Assembly (NCBI GenBank): GCA_049324435.1
Contig: JBMOOQ010000073.1
Span: 1-64,000 of the forward strand
Direction: 5' to 3'
Origin: Pseudorhodoplanes sp049324435
GTDB taxonomy: Bacteria > Pseudomonadota > Alphaproteobacteria > Rhizobiales > Xanthobacteraceae
Length of the DNA stretch: 64,000 bases
The notes beneath the pieces are model-generated. The model saw only the letters and a list, made by a program, of their open reading frames with translations. It ran no database searches and was not told where the DNA came from. Shown in pieces: positions 56,627 to 64,000 of the stretch. A program made the position numbers and the translations under genes. Positions within the stretch are counted from its first letter, which is position 1; every line of letters starts with the position of its first letter.

Positions 56627-57130
56627 ATGAAATGGCGTCTATTCACGGCGGGCGAAGCTGAGAAGATCACAGGCATGTCGCCGGTGCTCCAGCGCAACAA
56701 GCGGCTGAGGAATCAACTCACACCTTTGCCCGAAGGTGTGATGAGGGCGGCGCTTAATCCGGTGCTGTTGGGTGAAATGATCTTTGTGGGGGATGCAGCG
56801 AAGCTTGGCATCGGCACTATCGAGAACGTCACTGTCCGGAGTGCCGCTGGGCGCTGGATCGCATATTGGGCGCTGCAGACCCCCAAGGGCCTTCCCCTTG
56901 AAGACCGAGACCGATTGGCTCGCAAAATGCTTTCCCTGTCCCGCGATAAACAAGCTCCGCGTTTCGCGGTCGTGCCGATTGAGGGCGAGGCGAATTGGAA
57001 TAACGTCGCTTGGACCAACGACCCAATCTCCGCGATGCGTGGTCGCACGGCTGTCGTGGTCGATCTGAAAAAGTCTGGTGAAGACATGGCGGCAAAGGCC
57101 GGCGCGCTCGTGGAGTCTGGCGATGACTGA
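56627..57130 (+). CDS. MerR-like N-terminal regulator of the element
   Basis: The 167-residue protein begins KWRLFTAGEAEKITGMSPVLQRNKRLRNQLTP (first 35 residues), close to the MerR-like helix-turn-helix found in alphaproteobacterial prophage regulators. The rest (VGDAAKLGIGTIENVTVRS ... WNNVAWTND) has no family I recognise. GAGG precedes the start. A strong operator-promoter lies directly upstream. It overlaps the next gene by eight bases. Confidence 0.65.
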   Translation: MKWRLFTAGEAEKITGMSPVLQRNKRLRNQLTPLPEGVMRAALNPVLLGEMIFVGDAAKLGIGTIENVTVRSAAGRWIAYWALQTPKGLPLEDRDRLARKMLSLSRDKQAPRFAVVPIEGEANWNNVAWTNDPISAMRGRTAVVVDLKKSGEDMAAKAGALVESGDD

Positions 57131-57317
57131 GGTCATTCGCGGCCGCGCTGCTATCGCCCACCGGCTCGGCCGGAGCGAGCGCACTATTTCGAGATGGGTT
57201 CGTGATGGCCTTTTGCCGGTGGTGCATGAAGGGCCTTTCGACAACGGCATCCTGTGCGCCCGCGCGTCCGACATCGAGCGGCTGAAATTATCAATGCAGG
57301 ATGAGGTCGAGCAATGA
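57123..57317 (+). CDS. small helix-turn-helix protein, probable excisionase
   Basis: The 64-residue protein has an HTH_17/Xis-like helix-turn-helix: GRAAIAHRLGRSERTISRWVRDGLLPVV. Size, position two genes before the integrase and the fold suggest a recombination directionality factor. I chose ATG 57123 (eight-base overlap with the regulator). It could instead be a small Cro-like repressor. Confidence 0.65.
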   Translation: MTEVIRGRAAIAHRLGRSERTISRWVRDGLLPVVHEGPFDNGILCARASDIERLKLSMQDEVEQ

Positions 57318-57505
57318 GCCGCCGTCCTGCAGCCTTCAAACAAAGCGACGTGACCCGCGCCATTCGCGGTGTCCGCGCGGCGGGTGTGGAGGTGTCCGAG
57401 ATTTTGATCAACGCAACCGGCTCAATTGAGATCAGAACGGGGCAGCCTGCAGAGGTCGAGATAAAAGAGCCGAACGAATGGGACCGGGGACATGGCAAGG
57501 ATTAG
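57314..57505 (+). CDS. small protein preceding the integrase
   Basis: The 63-residue basic protein begins SRRPAAFKQSDVTRAIRGVRAAGVEV, a pattern seen in small ORFs just upstream of integrases in rhizobial prophages. It overlaps the previous gene by ATGA and the integrase by 14 bases. Function unknown. Confidence 0.65.
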   Translation: MSRRPAAFKQSDVTRAIRGVRAAGVEVSEILINATGSIEIRTGQPAEVEIKEPNEWDRGHGKD

Positions 57506-58538
57506 GCTCGACTACGTCCACGAGTTTCGAGACCGGCACGGTAAGGTCCGCCGATACTTTCGCAGGCCGGGCTACAAGCGCATTCCCCTCCCCGGCCTTC
57601 CCGGCTCAGAAGAATTCATGTCGGCATATCAGGCGGCGCTAAACATCGCGCCAGAGCCTACCGAGATTGGAGCGCATCGCACCACCCCCGGCACTGTGAA
57701 TGCGGCCATCGTCGCCTTCTACAAGAGCCACGCGTTCTTGAAAAACAAGCCCATCACGCAATCGACCGACCGCAACATTCTGGAATCTTTCCGCGTCAAG
57801 CACGGCGACAAGCGCATCGCGAAAATGGAGCGGCGGCACGTTCTCGACATCATCGCAGAGAAGGCAGAGACCCCGGCCGCGCAACGCAATCTCCTCCGCG
57901 TCCTCCGCGTCCTCTTGGGCTTCGCGGTCGAGTGCGGAATGAGGTCTGACAACCCCGCCCTCGGCATTAAGCTCGGCGGCCACGCGACCGAGGGCTATCA
58001 CTCTTGGACCGAGGCAGAGCTGAGGCAGTTTGAGGACCGGCATCCCATCGGCACGAAGGCCCGCCTTGCACTCGCGCTATTGCTGTTCACTGCGCAGCGT
58101 CGTGCCGACATCGTGCAACTAGGTCCCGGTCATGTGAGAGACGGCCGGCTGCAATTTCGTCAGTCCAAGACCGGAGCGGAGGTCGATATTCCGATAGCTC
58201 CGCCGCTCGCTGAGATCATCGCAGCGACGCCCATGGTAGGCGTGCGGACCTATCTCGTAACCGAGTACGGAAGGCCATTCACGGCGGCAGGTTTCGGCGG
58301 CTGGTTTAAGGATCAGTGCTACGCCGCGAACCTTCCACACTGCTCTGCCCATGGTCTGCGCAAGGCATTCCTGCGCCGGATGGCGGAGGCCGGGTGTTCC
58401 GAGGACTTCATTGCCTCAATCAGCGGCCACAAGGACATGCGGGAGATACGGACTTACGTGCAGGCCGCGAACAAGGCCCGGATGGCCACCGAGGGGATGG
58501 CTAAGACGTTGTTGAAGTTTCCGGAGGCCGGAAAGTGA
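57492..58538 (+). CDS. tyrosine recombinase / integrase
   Basis: The 348-residue integrase recombines the element at tRNA-Trp. An N-terminal arm and core-binding domain precede the catalytic domain with Arg203 (TAQRRAD), His287-x-x-Arg290 (HGLR), His313 (SGHKD) and the nucleophile Tyr322 (IRTYVQ). All are present, so it should be active. It ends 81 bases before the right repeat, the normal arrangement. Confidence 0.94.
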   Translation: MARIRLDYVHEFRDRHGKVRRYFRRPGYKRIPLPGLPGSEEFMSAYQAALNIAPEPTEIGAHRTTPGTVNAAIVAFYKSHAFLKNKPITQSTDRNILESFRVKHGDKRIAKMERRHVLDIIAEKAETPAAQRNLLRVLRVLLGFAVECGMRSDNPALGIKLGGHATEGYHSWTEAELRQFEDRHPIGTKARLALALLLFTAQRRADIVQLGPGHVRDGRLQFRQSKTGAEVDIPIAPPLAEIIAATPMVGVRTYLVTEYGRPFTAAGFGGWFKDQCYAANLPHCSAHGLRKAFLRRMAEAGCSEDFIASISGHKDMREIRTYVQAANKARMATEGMAKTLLKFPEAGK

Positions 58539-58618
58539 ACAGGCGGCTGGCAAACCTGAGTACCAAAAATCGGCAAACCCGCCGCAAACCCAAGGAAATC
58601 AATGCGATGACCGAAGGG

Positions 58619-58635
58619 CTGGCAGGAGTGGAGGG
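58619..58635. repeat. right attachment repeat (attR)
   Basis: CTGGCAGGAGTGGAGGG is identical to 48687-48703. Sixteen of its bases are the 3' end of tRNA-Trp (acceptor and part of the T arm, plus CCA), so insertion leaves the tRNA whole. Confidence 0.88.
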
Positions 58636-58696
58636 ACTCGAACCCCCAACCCCCGGTTTTGGAGACCGGTGCTCTAGCCAGTTGAGCTACACTCCT
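58620..58696 (-). tRNA. tRNA-Trp (CCA anticodon)
   Basis: Read on the minus strand, the 77-base gene folds as a tRNA. The acceptor AGGAGTG pairs with CACTCCT, the D arm has GCTC/GAGC, the anticodon arm is CCGGT-CTCCAAA-ACCGG with anticodon CCA, and the T arm holds TTCGAGT. CCA is encoded. It serves as the attachment site of the element and lies upstream of secE in the same orientation. Confidence 0.95.
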
Positions 58697-58733
58697 AAGC
58701 GCCTGCGGCGGACCCAAGGCCCGCCGCCGTCCG

Positions 58734-58762
58734 GATATGCCCGAGCGATGGGCACTTTGCAA
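58734..58762 (-). promoter_or_regulatory. candidate promoter of tRNA-Trp
   Basis: On the minus strand TTGCAA (58757-58762) and CATATC (58734-58739) are 17 bases apart, ending 38 bases before the tRNA 5' end. The remainder of 58697-59009 shows no gene. Confidence 0.4.
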
Positions 58763-59009
58763 GAGTCCCGCTGCAAGGTCGTCTGCAAGGTTGCCTACGG
58801 TCTGCGGCGGACAATCCCCCTCGTCCGGCCGATCCAGGCCTGGTTTGGAGCAGATCCCTGGTGATCCGTCCCTGAGCACCATCCGGAACGCGATCACCGA
58901 AGTGTGCGCAAATTTAGTGCCTGCGTGGCCCAAAATGGCATGACGTTGGAAGTCTCCGTCCATAGAGCAAGAACGATTGTCAATAACAATCTGTCTTGGG
59001 AGGAATTCA

Positions 59010-60437
59010 ATGACCGTAACGCGCCGTACCGCCACCCTCGGCGGGCTCAGTCTTTTCGCCTCCGCTGCCTCCGCATCTCCAACGCTGGCCGAACTGGGCT
59101 CCTTTCTCGGCATTCGCGAAGGAATTGAGGATTTTTGGCTTGCGACCGACGCCTACATCTATGGCTATCCGCTTGTCACGATGGAGATGACGCGCCGGGT
59201 CATGACCAATGTCGCGGCGCCCGCAGGCACCCGCGCGCCAATGGGGCAATTTATCAAGGCGCGGAGCTATCCCGATGCGTCCTTCCGCGACGTGACCGCG
59301 CCGAATGCTGACACGCTCTATACGACGGCATGGGTCGATCTCGCGAAAGAGCCTTGGGTCATTGGCATCCCCGACATGAAGGATCGCTATTTCCTGTTCC
59401 CGATGCTGGACGGCTGGACCACCGTCTTTCAGGTCCCCGGCAAGCGCACCACCGGAACGAAAGCTCAGACCTATGCGATCACCGGACCGGGCTGGAAAGG
59501 AACGCTGCCGGCCGGCGTTAAGGAATACAAGTCGGCAACCAACATTGTCTGGATTCTTGGCCGCATCTACTGCACCGGCACGCCGGAGGACTACAAGGCC
59601 GTGCACGCGCTGCAGGATCAATGCACGCTTGTTCCGCTCTCCGCTTACGGTAAATCGTACACACCGCCGACGGCCAGCGTCGATGCGGCGCAGGACATGA
59701 AGACCGCGGTGCGCGAACAGGTGAATCGCATGAGCGCCACCGAGTACTTCACGCTCCTGTGCAAGCTGATGAAGGATAACCCGCCGGTGGCGGCCGATGC
59801 ACCGGCCGTGAAGACGTTCGAGAAGATCGGCATCGTTCCGGGCAAGGATTTCGATGCGAGCAAGCTCAACGCCGATTTCGCCAAGCGCATTCCGGAAATC
59901 GCGCAAGACCGGATCATGCTGCAGTTCAAGGTCAATCCGAACGTCAAGCACATCAGTGGCTGGAACTTCACGACAAAGACCGGCATCTACGGCACGGATT
60001 ATCTGATGCGCGCGCTGGTGACTGCGATCGGGCTCGGCGCCAACCGTCTACAGGACGCGGTCTATCCGACCTCGATGAAGGACGGCGATGACCGCACTTA
60101 CGACGGGGCGCACAAATATGTGATGCGCTTCCCGAAGGGGCAGTTGCCGCCGGTCAGCGGGTTCTGGTCGCTGACCATGTATGATGCGGATTACTTCTTC
60201 GTGGCCAATCCGCTCAACCGGTACTCGATCAGCGCGCGGCAGAGCCTCAAAACCAACCCGGACGGCTCGACCGATCTCTACATCCAGAACGAGTCACCCG
60301 GGAAGGACAAGGAATCGAACTGGCTTCCCGCGCCGAAGGGCAAGTTCATCCTGATGCTGCGGATGTACTGGCCGAACGAAAAGAACCCGTCGATCATCAA
60401 CGGCTCCTGGAAAATTCCGGCGGTGAAGAAAGTCTAG
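59010..60437 (+). CDS. exported DUF1254/DUF1214 protein
   Basis: The 475-residue protein has a twin-arginine-like leader (TVTRRTATLGGLSLFASAASA), then the DUF1254 domain (DAYIYGYPLVTMEMTRRVM, PNADTLYTTAWVDL) and the C-terminal DUF1214 domain (GFWSLTMYDADYFFVANPLNRYSI). GGGAGGAATTCA before ATG 59010 is a near-perfect ribosome-binding site and decides the start over 58977. The pair of domains is common in exported proteins of many bacteria; function unproven. Confidence 0.9.
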   Translation: MTVTRRTATLGGLSLFASAASASPTLAELGSFLGIREGIEDFWLATDAYIYGYPLVTMEMTRRVMTNVAAPAGTRAPMGQFIKARSYPDASFRDVTAPNADTLYTTAWVDLAKEPWVIGIPDMKDRYFLFPMLDGWTTVFQVPGKRTTGTKAQTYAITGPGWKGTLPAGVKEYKSATNIVWILGRIYCTGTPEDYKAVHALQDQCTLVPLSAYGKSYTPPTASVDAAQDMKTAVREQVNRMSATEYFTLLCKLMKDNPPVAADAPAVKTFEKIGIVPGKDFDASKLNADFAKRIPEIAQDRIMLQFKVNPNVKHISGWNFTTKTGIYGTDYLMRALVTAIGLGANRLQDAVYPTSMKDGDDRTYDGAHKYVMRFPKGQLPPVSGFWSLTMYDADYFFVANPLNRYSISARQSLKTNPDGSTDLYIQNESPGKDKESNWLPAPKGKFILMLRMYWPNEKNPSIINGSWKIPAVKKV

Positions 60438-60712
60438 GCGAACGGCGCGACGTGACGGCACGCCCGGCAGGAGCGCGCCCCCCTTTTTGTTTGAATTCTA
60501 CGCGACGGGCCACAAAGCGTTGCGGTGCCGGCTTTTTGTTGTGCGCATCGGGACGCATAGAACATTTGGCAAGTGACTGCCGCGTCGCCCGCCTCCAATA
60601 CCAGCTTAACCACCCATTAACCCTGTTCCGGCACAAAGTTCCCGGTCGCAATGGCCTGCGGCCCCGCAGATCGAAAGGCGATCCGCGGCGATACGGACCT
60701 TGGGGGGTGCGT

Positions 60713-60970
60713 ATGCTCTGGCACTATCGCAAGCGTGCTGAAGAGTGTGCGTTGCGTATCAAGAACACCAAAAACGAAGCCGTCAGGCAGAATTATCTGC
60801 GGCTCCTCGTCTCCTGGAATGCACTGATCGAAGCGGAGGAGGCACGTCTGAGCCGCGTCGCCAAGGCGAGCGAGCGCACCGTCCACCGCGCCCGAACCGA
60901 AAAGCCTCGCCTGGAGCTCGTCCGCGCATCGTTCGGTATTGATCCGATCCTGGACCGGCCGGTCGCTTGA
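60713..60970 (+). CDS. small conserved protein (YRxRAxEC type)
   Basis: The 85-residue protein starts MLWHYRKRAEECALRIKNTKNEAV and continues NYLRLLVSWNALIEAEEARLSR, like the many small helical proteins of Bradyrhizobium-like genomes with the YRxRAxExxxxA pattern. GGGGGG lies just before ATG 60713; the longer frame to 60452 has unrelated composition. Function unknown. The gap 60438-60712 shows nothing else. Confidence 0.6.
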   Translation: MLWHYRKRAEECALRIKNTKNEAVRQNYLRLLVSWNALIEAEEARLSRVAKASERTVHRARTEKPRLELVRASFGIDPILDRPVA

Positions 60971-61087
60971 TCTGCGTCAACACCGGCGGATCGGGATCGG
61001 CTTTTAATGGTGCAATACTGCGCCGACTGTAGCCGCCTAAGCCCGACCGAGGTTGTTCATGGGTCGATATCGTCCAGGCGGGCGTTG

Positions 61088-61435
61088 ATGAAGCATCGTC
61101 CGTTACGCTGGCACATCTTCCGGAACTGTTTGGCTCTGCTGGGGACGGCGTTGGCGTTCTTGCCCTTGTCTGCCAGCGAACTCACCGAACAGGGTCAGGC
61201 CATCGCGCAACGGCTTTGTGCCTCGTGTCACGGCATCGGGCGTGCGGAGCGTAGTCCGATCCCCGTTGCACCGGCGTTCCGCCGGATCGAGCCGCGGGTC
61301 GATCTCGACCAGATGGTCGAGCGCCTGCAAAGCGGACTTCTCGCCGGCCATCCGGAGATGCCGGTCTTCGTGCTGAAAGAACAGGACGCCCGCGCCCTCA
61401 CCGCCTATATGCGCTCGCTGCGCGACCTGAACTAA
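61088..61435 (+). CDS. small exported c-type cytochrome
   Basis: The 115-residue class I cytochrome c has a signal peptide (FRNCLALLGTALAFLPLSA), one haem site CASCH (C44, C47, H48) and the axial Met in PEMPVF (M91). It would carry electrons in the periplasm. ATG 61088 starts the signal peptide; upstream in-frame sequence is not signal-like. No oxidase or dehydrogenase partner is adjacent. Confidence 0.87.
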   Translation: MKHRPLRWHIFRNCLALLGTALAFLPLSASELTEQGQAIAQRLCASCHGIGRAERSPIPVAPAFRRIEPRVDLDQMVERLQSGLLAGHPEMPVFVLKEQDARALTAYMRSLRDLN

Positions 61436-61458
61436 CGCATTCCCGCTTGGGCCGTAAT

Positions 61459-62118
61459 CTATAGCACGGCCGCTGCGACCGTGCGCCGCTTTGGCGCTCC
61501 CGACTTGACCGGCGCATCTCCGGCGATCAGCACGCGCAACACGGATGCCGCGTCATCCGCGACCTTCGGATTGCGCGTCACCATGGCGGCAATGATCGCG
61601 CCGTCGATCAGAAGCCCGATCTGATGAGCCAGCGCCCCCGGGTTGGCAATGCCCGCCTCGGCCGCGAGCCGCTCGATACGCGAAAGCACCACGCTCTTGT
61701 GCTTGATCGTGATCGCACGCAGCCGCTCGTCGGCCTTGTCGTGCTCGCCCATCGCGTTGATGAAGGGGCAACCGTAGAACCGCTCCTCGGAGAACCATTC
61801 CTTGAGCAGCGGAAAGATCCGCATCAGCTTTGTGCGCGGCGACGCATGTCCGGCTTCCATGCCGCCGATAAACCAATCGCGCCAGCGCTGACCTTCGTTC
61901 TCGAGCACCGCTTCGATCAGACCTTCCTTCGAACCGAAGATGCGATAGAGCGTGGTCTTGGCGGTCTTGGCTTCGTCGATGACGGCGTCGACGCCGGTGG
62001 CGTTGATGCCATATCGGCAAAACAATTGCGTCGCCGCATCGAGCAGACGCTGGCGTGCGCTCTCGGCGTCATTCGCCGCGCGCGGATCGAGTTCAGCTGC
62101 AACTCTCTTCCCGCTCAT
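61459..62118 (-). CDS. TetR-family transcriptional regulator
   Basis: The 219-residue repressor has the N-terminal helix-turn-helix RLLDAATQLFCRYGINATGV ... KTAKTTLYRIFGSKEGLIEAV (about 24-65) and a ligand domain with SEERFYGCPFINAMGEHDK. It is divergent from the OsmC-like gene, whose promoter region it probably controls. Ligand unknown. Confidence 0.92.
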   Translation of the reverse strand: MSGKRVAAELDPRAANDAESARQRLLDAATQLFCRYGINATGVDAVIDEAKTAKTTLYRIFGSKEGLIEAVLENEGQRWRDWFIGGMEAGHASPRTKLMRIFPLLKEWFSEERFYGCPFINAMGEHDKADERLRAITIKHKSVVLSRIERLAAEAGIANPGALAHQIGLLIDGAIIAAMVTRNPKVADDAASVLRVLIAGDAPVKSGAPKRRTVAAAVL

Positions 62119-62395
62119 GATTCATCTCTTAGCGCAGGATCGCACCGAACGGAATTGCTTCGCTTGCACGATCCTGCATGAACGCAATGCGCGATGCGCC
62201 CGATACGCGGTCCGCGCGGCAGACGAGACGATCGCGTCGCGCCTGCACCGGAAGCGTGCGCGATTGCGCTCAATTGCTGCCCGTCTGCCCCCGCTTTGGG
62301 CATTCGCCGGCATTGGGCCGTTCCCCGCGCAGGACCCAACCATTGAGATTCCTCACAAATCCGTCCCGCCTCCAGCTGGCACGGTCCCTGCAATG

Positions 62396-62411
62396 AAACA
62401 GACCGGTTAGT
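62396..62411. promoter_or_regulatory. possible TetR operator in the divergent spacer
   Basis: AAACAGACCGGTTAGT has a palindromic ACCGGT core and partial outer symmetry, 32 bases before the OsmC-like start. It resembles half of an AGACCGGTCT-type TetR site. Low confidence; the rest of 62119-62442 shows no gene. Confidence 0.25.
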
Positions 62412-62442
62412 AGCATATTCGACCCTGAACCTGGAGGAACGC

Positions 62443-62985
62443 ATGGCCGTTGCCGCGGAAAAAGTCGTGCTCACCGGATGTCTCGCTCCGATCGACAAGG
62501 GCGGACTCGAAAAGCTGATCGAAAACGGAAAAGCGAATCCGAAGGTCATCAAAACGCTGAAGTGCAGGACCGTCGCCGAAGGCAAATTCCGGCATCTGAA
62601 TTTCATCCGGAACCTGCCGCCCTATATCGTCGACGAGCCGCCGGCGCTTCTGGGCGACGACACCGCACCGAATCCCTCCGAAGCCTCGCTCGCAGCTCTC
62701 GGCTCCTGCCTTGCGGTCGGATTGCATGCCAACGCCGTGCATCGCGGCTGGACCGTGCGCAAGCTCGAACTCGAGCTTGAAGGCGATCTCAACATCACCG
62801 CGGTCTGGGGCACCGGGGACACAAGCGAGAAGCCGGTCGGCTTCACCGATGTGCGCGTGAAGGTCGACATGGAATGCGACGGCGTGTCTGCGGAAGAGAT
62901 CGATGCGTTGATCGCGCATGTGAAGAAATGGTCGCCGGTCGCCAACACCTTCACGCGCCCTGTGGCGCTCGAGGTGACCCGCTGA
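62443..62985 (+). CDS. OsmC-family protein lacking the second active-site cysteine
   Basis: OsmC/Ohr proteins reduce organic peroxides with two cysteines. Here the first is present (LGSCLAVGL, Cys89), but the usual second CPV position reads SPVANTF (Ser164). An N-terminal extension of about 45 residues contains Cys13 and Cys41. GGAGGAACGC precedes the ATG. It lies divergent from a TetR gene and 27 bases before an acyl-CoA dehydrogenase. It may be an OsmC-like protein of another chemistry rather than a peroxidase. Confidence 0.85.
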   Translation: MAVAAEKVVLTGCLAPIDKGGLEKLIENGKANPKVIKTLKCRTVAEGKFRHLNFIRNLPPYIVDEPPALLGDDTAPNPSEASLAALGSCLAVGLHANAVHRGWTVRKLELELEGDLNITAVWGTGDTSEKPVGFTDVRVKVDMECDGVSAEEIDALIAHVKKWSPVANTFTRPVALEVTR

Positions 62986-63012
62986 TCGCTATCGCACGAT
63001 AGGGGCTTTGCC

Positions 63013-64000
63013 ATGACACAGGCCGCGCTCGCACTTAGGACCCGGACCGAAACGGAGGATCTTTGCGAGCGCGTCCGCGCCGTGGTAAAGGCAAAACTCG
63101 CTCCCGTACTCGACGCTATCGACACGGGTGACCTCTATCCCGAGGATGCGCTGCGCTCCTTTGGAGCGGAAGGTGCCTTCGCCTCCCACATGCCGCAGAA
63201 TGGCAGCGCGGACCTTCGGCCCGCGATCGCCGCGATGTCGGTGATCGGTGAATATTGCGGGGCCACCGCCTTCATCGCGTGGTGCCAGGACACGCTCGGC
63301 TGGTATATCGGCAATTCGCAAAATGCGGCATTGCAGGCGCAATGGCTGCGTCCGGTTGCCAATGGCACGCAGCTGGGCGGCACCGGTCTGTCGAACCCGA
63401 TGAAGAGCTTCTTCGGGATCGAAACTCTGAAGCTCAAGGGCAGGAAAGTCGACGGCGGATATGTCGTCAAGGGCGCCCTGCCCTGGGTCTCCAATCTCGC
63501 GCCCGGTCACCTGTTCGGAACCATCTTCGAACGCGAGGACGCCCCCGGTGAAAAGGTGATGTTCCTTGCCGATTGCGGCGATCCGAACATAACACTGCAT
63601 GCGTGCCCGCCCTTTCTCGCAATGGACGGCACCGGCACCTATGCCGTGCAGATCCGCAACGCTTTCGTGCCGGACCGGCTGATCCTCGCCGAGAACGCGA
63701 TGCCCTTCGTCAAGCGCATCCGCGCCGGTTTCGTGCTGCTGCAGGCGGGCATGGGGATCGGCGTGATGCGCGATTGCATTGCGATCATGAAAGAGCTGCG
63801 CCCGATGCTCGGGCACGTCAACCGCTTCCTCGACCAGCAGCCGGAAGATTTCGAGCGCATGCTCGACGAAGCCGAACGCGAAGTAATGACGCTTGCCGCA
63901 ACGCCCTACGATCCAAGCCCCGCCTTCTGGGAGCGCGTGATCAAGATCCGCCTGAAGCTCGGCGAAACCTCGGTCGCGGCCGCGCATGCCGCGATGCTGC
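63013..64000 (+). CDS. acyl-CoA dehydrogenase family protein, 5' part (partial)
   Basis: The frame is open from ATG 63013 to the window end (329 codons), so the C-terminus is missing. The sequence fits an acyl-CoA dehydrogenase-like flavoprotein: IGEYCGATAFIAWCQDTLGW, then a beta-domain FAD segment with QLGGTGLSNPMKSFFGIETL and KGALPWVSNLAPG, and a helical end (RLKLGETSVAAAHAAML). The catalytic Glu region is not reached. It may be cotranscribed with the OsmC-like gene. Confidence 0.8.
   Translation, partial: MTQAALALRTRTETEDLCERVRAVVKAKLAPVLDAIDTGDLYPEDALRSFGAEGAFASHMPQNGSADLRPAIAAMSVIGEYCGATAFIAWCQDTLGWYIGNSQNAALQAQWLRPVANGTQLGGTGLSNPMKSFFGIETLKLKGRKVDGGYVVKGALPWVSNLAPGHLFGTIFEREDAPGEKVMFLADCGDPNITLHACPPFLAMDGTGTYAVQIRNAFVPDRLILAENAMPFVKRIRAGFVLLQAGMGIGVMRDCIAIMKELRPMLGHVNRFLDQQPEDFERMLDEAEREVMTLAATPYDPSPAFWERVIKIRLKLGETSVAAAHAAML

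Larger units (their letters stand above)
48687..58635 (+). mobile_element. 9.9-kb tRNA-Trp-integrated capsid-forming satellite-like element
   Basis: Seventeen-base direct repeats bound a block in which every recognisable gene is on the plus strand. It holds regulatory, packaging and head genes, then a zinc-finger protein, a regulator, a probable excisionase, a small protein and an integrase next to tRNA-Trp. HK97-type terminase, capsid, protease, adaptor and portal are all present and open. No tail, lysis or replication gene is visible. Known capsid-forming phage-inducible islands (cf-PICIs) have this gene set and borrow tails from a helper phage. The match is by gene content; homologues, excision and a helper are unproven. 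The alternative is a recently trimmed prophage. Confidence 0.8.

Noticed and set aside
60452..60712. Upstream extension of the small protein at 60713
   Set aside because: Different composition, no family pattern, and a strong GGGGGG site precedes ATG 60713.

Overview
ORGANISM. This is a GC-rich alphaproteobacterial chromosome segment, most likely Hyphomicrobiales (Rhizobiales) near the Bradyrhizobium/Xanthobacteraceae branch. The basis is the RpoA start (TIQKNWQEL), the short LID-less adenylate kinase, a str-S10-spc-alpha ribosomal run without rpmJ or infA, and small families common in that group (DUF1254, HdeA-like, YRxRAxEC proteins). I cannot name a species from sequence alone. LAYOUT. 1-2.7 kb: the end of korA and a complete korB (2-oxoacid:ferredoxin oxidoreductase), with an O-acyltransferase gene between them. 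2.8-14 kb: mixed housekeeping genes, namely an exported protein, an RluC/RluD-type pseudouridine synthase with a repetitive N-terminal tail, an LCAT-like exported hydrolase, a Na/Ca exchanger, an esterase, a CZB zinc sensor, RarA, a DegP/Do protease and a membrane-anchored spermidine-synthase-like protein. 14.2-33.1 kb: a minus-strand block of ribosomal protein genes, rplQ-rpoA-rpsK-rpsM-adk-secY-rplO back to rpsJ, then tuf-fusA-rpsG-rpsL. 33.7-46.6 kb: rpoC-rpoB-rplL-rplJ, an opposite-strand HdeA-like gene, then rplA-rplK-nusG-secE. 46.9-48.5 kb: an HlyD-type membrane fusion protein and a small membrane partner. MOBILE ELEMENT. From 48,687 to 58,635 lies a compact 9.9-kb element inserted in the 3' end of tRNA-Trp. 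It is bounded by 17-bp direct repeats and all its genes are on the plus strand. It carries a tyrosine integrase, a probable excisionase, a MerR-like regulator, and a complete HK97-type head and packaging set (large terminase, HNH nuclease, capsid, protease, adaptor, portal). I see no tail, lysis or replication gene. The open frames and chained start/stop overlaps suggest an intact tail-stealing satellite resembling capsid-forming PICIs rather than a decayed prophage. Its head genes are in an unusual order, and a five-fold zinc-finger protein sits where tail genes would start. This is the most interesting part of the window. 58.6-64 kb: the intact tRNA-Trp, an exported DUF1254 protein, a small conserved protein, a cytochrome c, a TetR regulator divergent from an OsmC-like protein, and the 5' part of an acyl-CoA dehydrogenase. 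HOW IT WORKS TOGETHER. The middle 32 kb is core transcription and translation machinery with candidate promoters ahead of secE and rpsL, a hairpin leader ahead of rplJ, and terminators after rplQ, rpoC and rplA. The element uses the conserved tRNA-Trp next to secE-nusG as its landing site without damaging the tRNA. I found no CRISPR array or rRNA genes.
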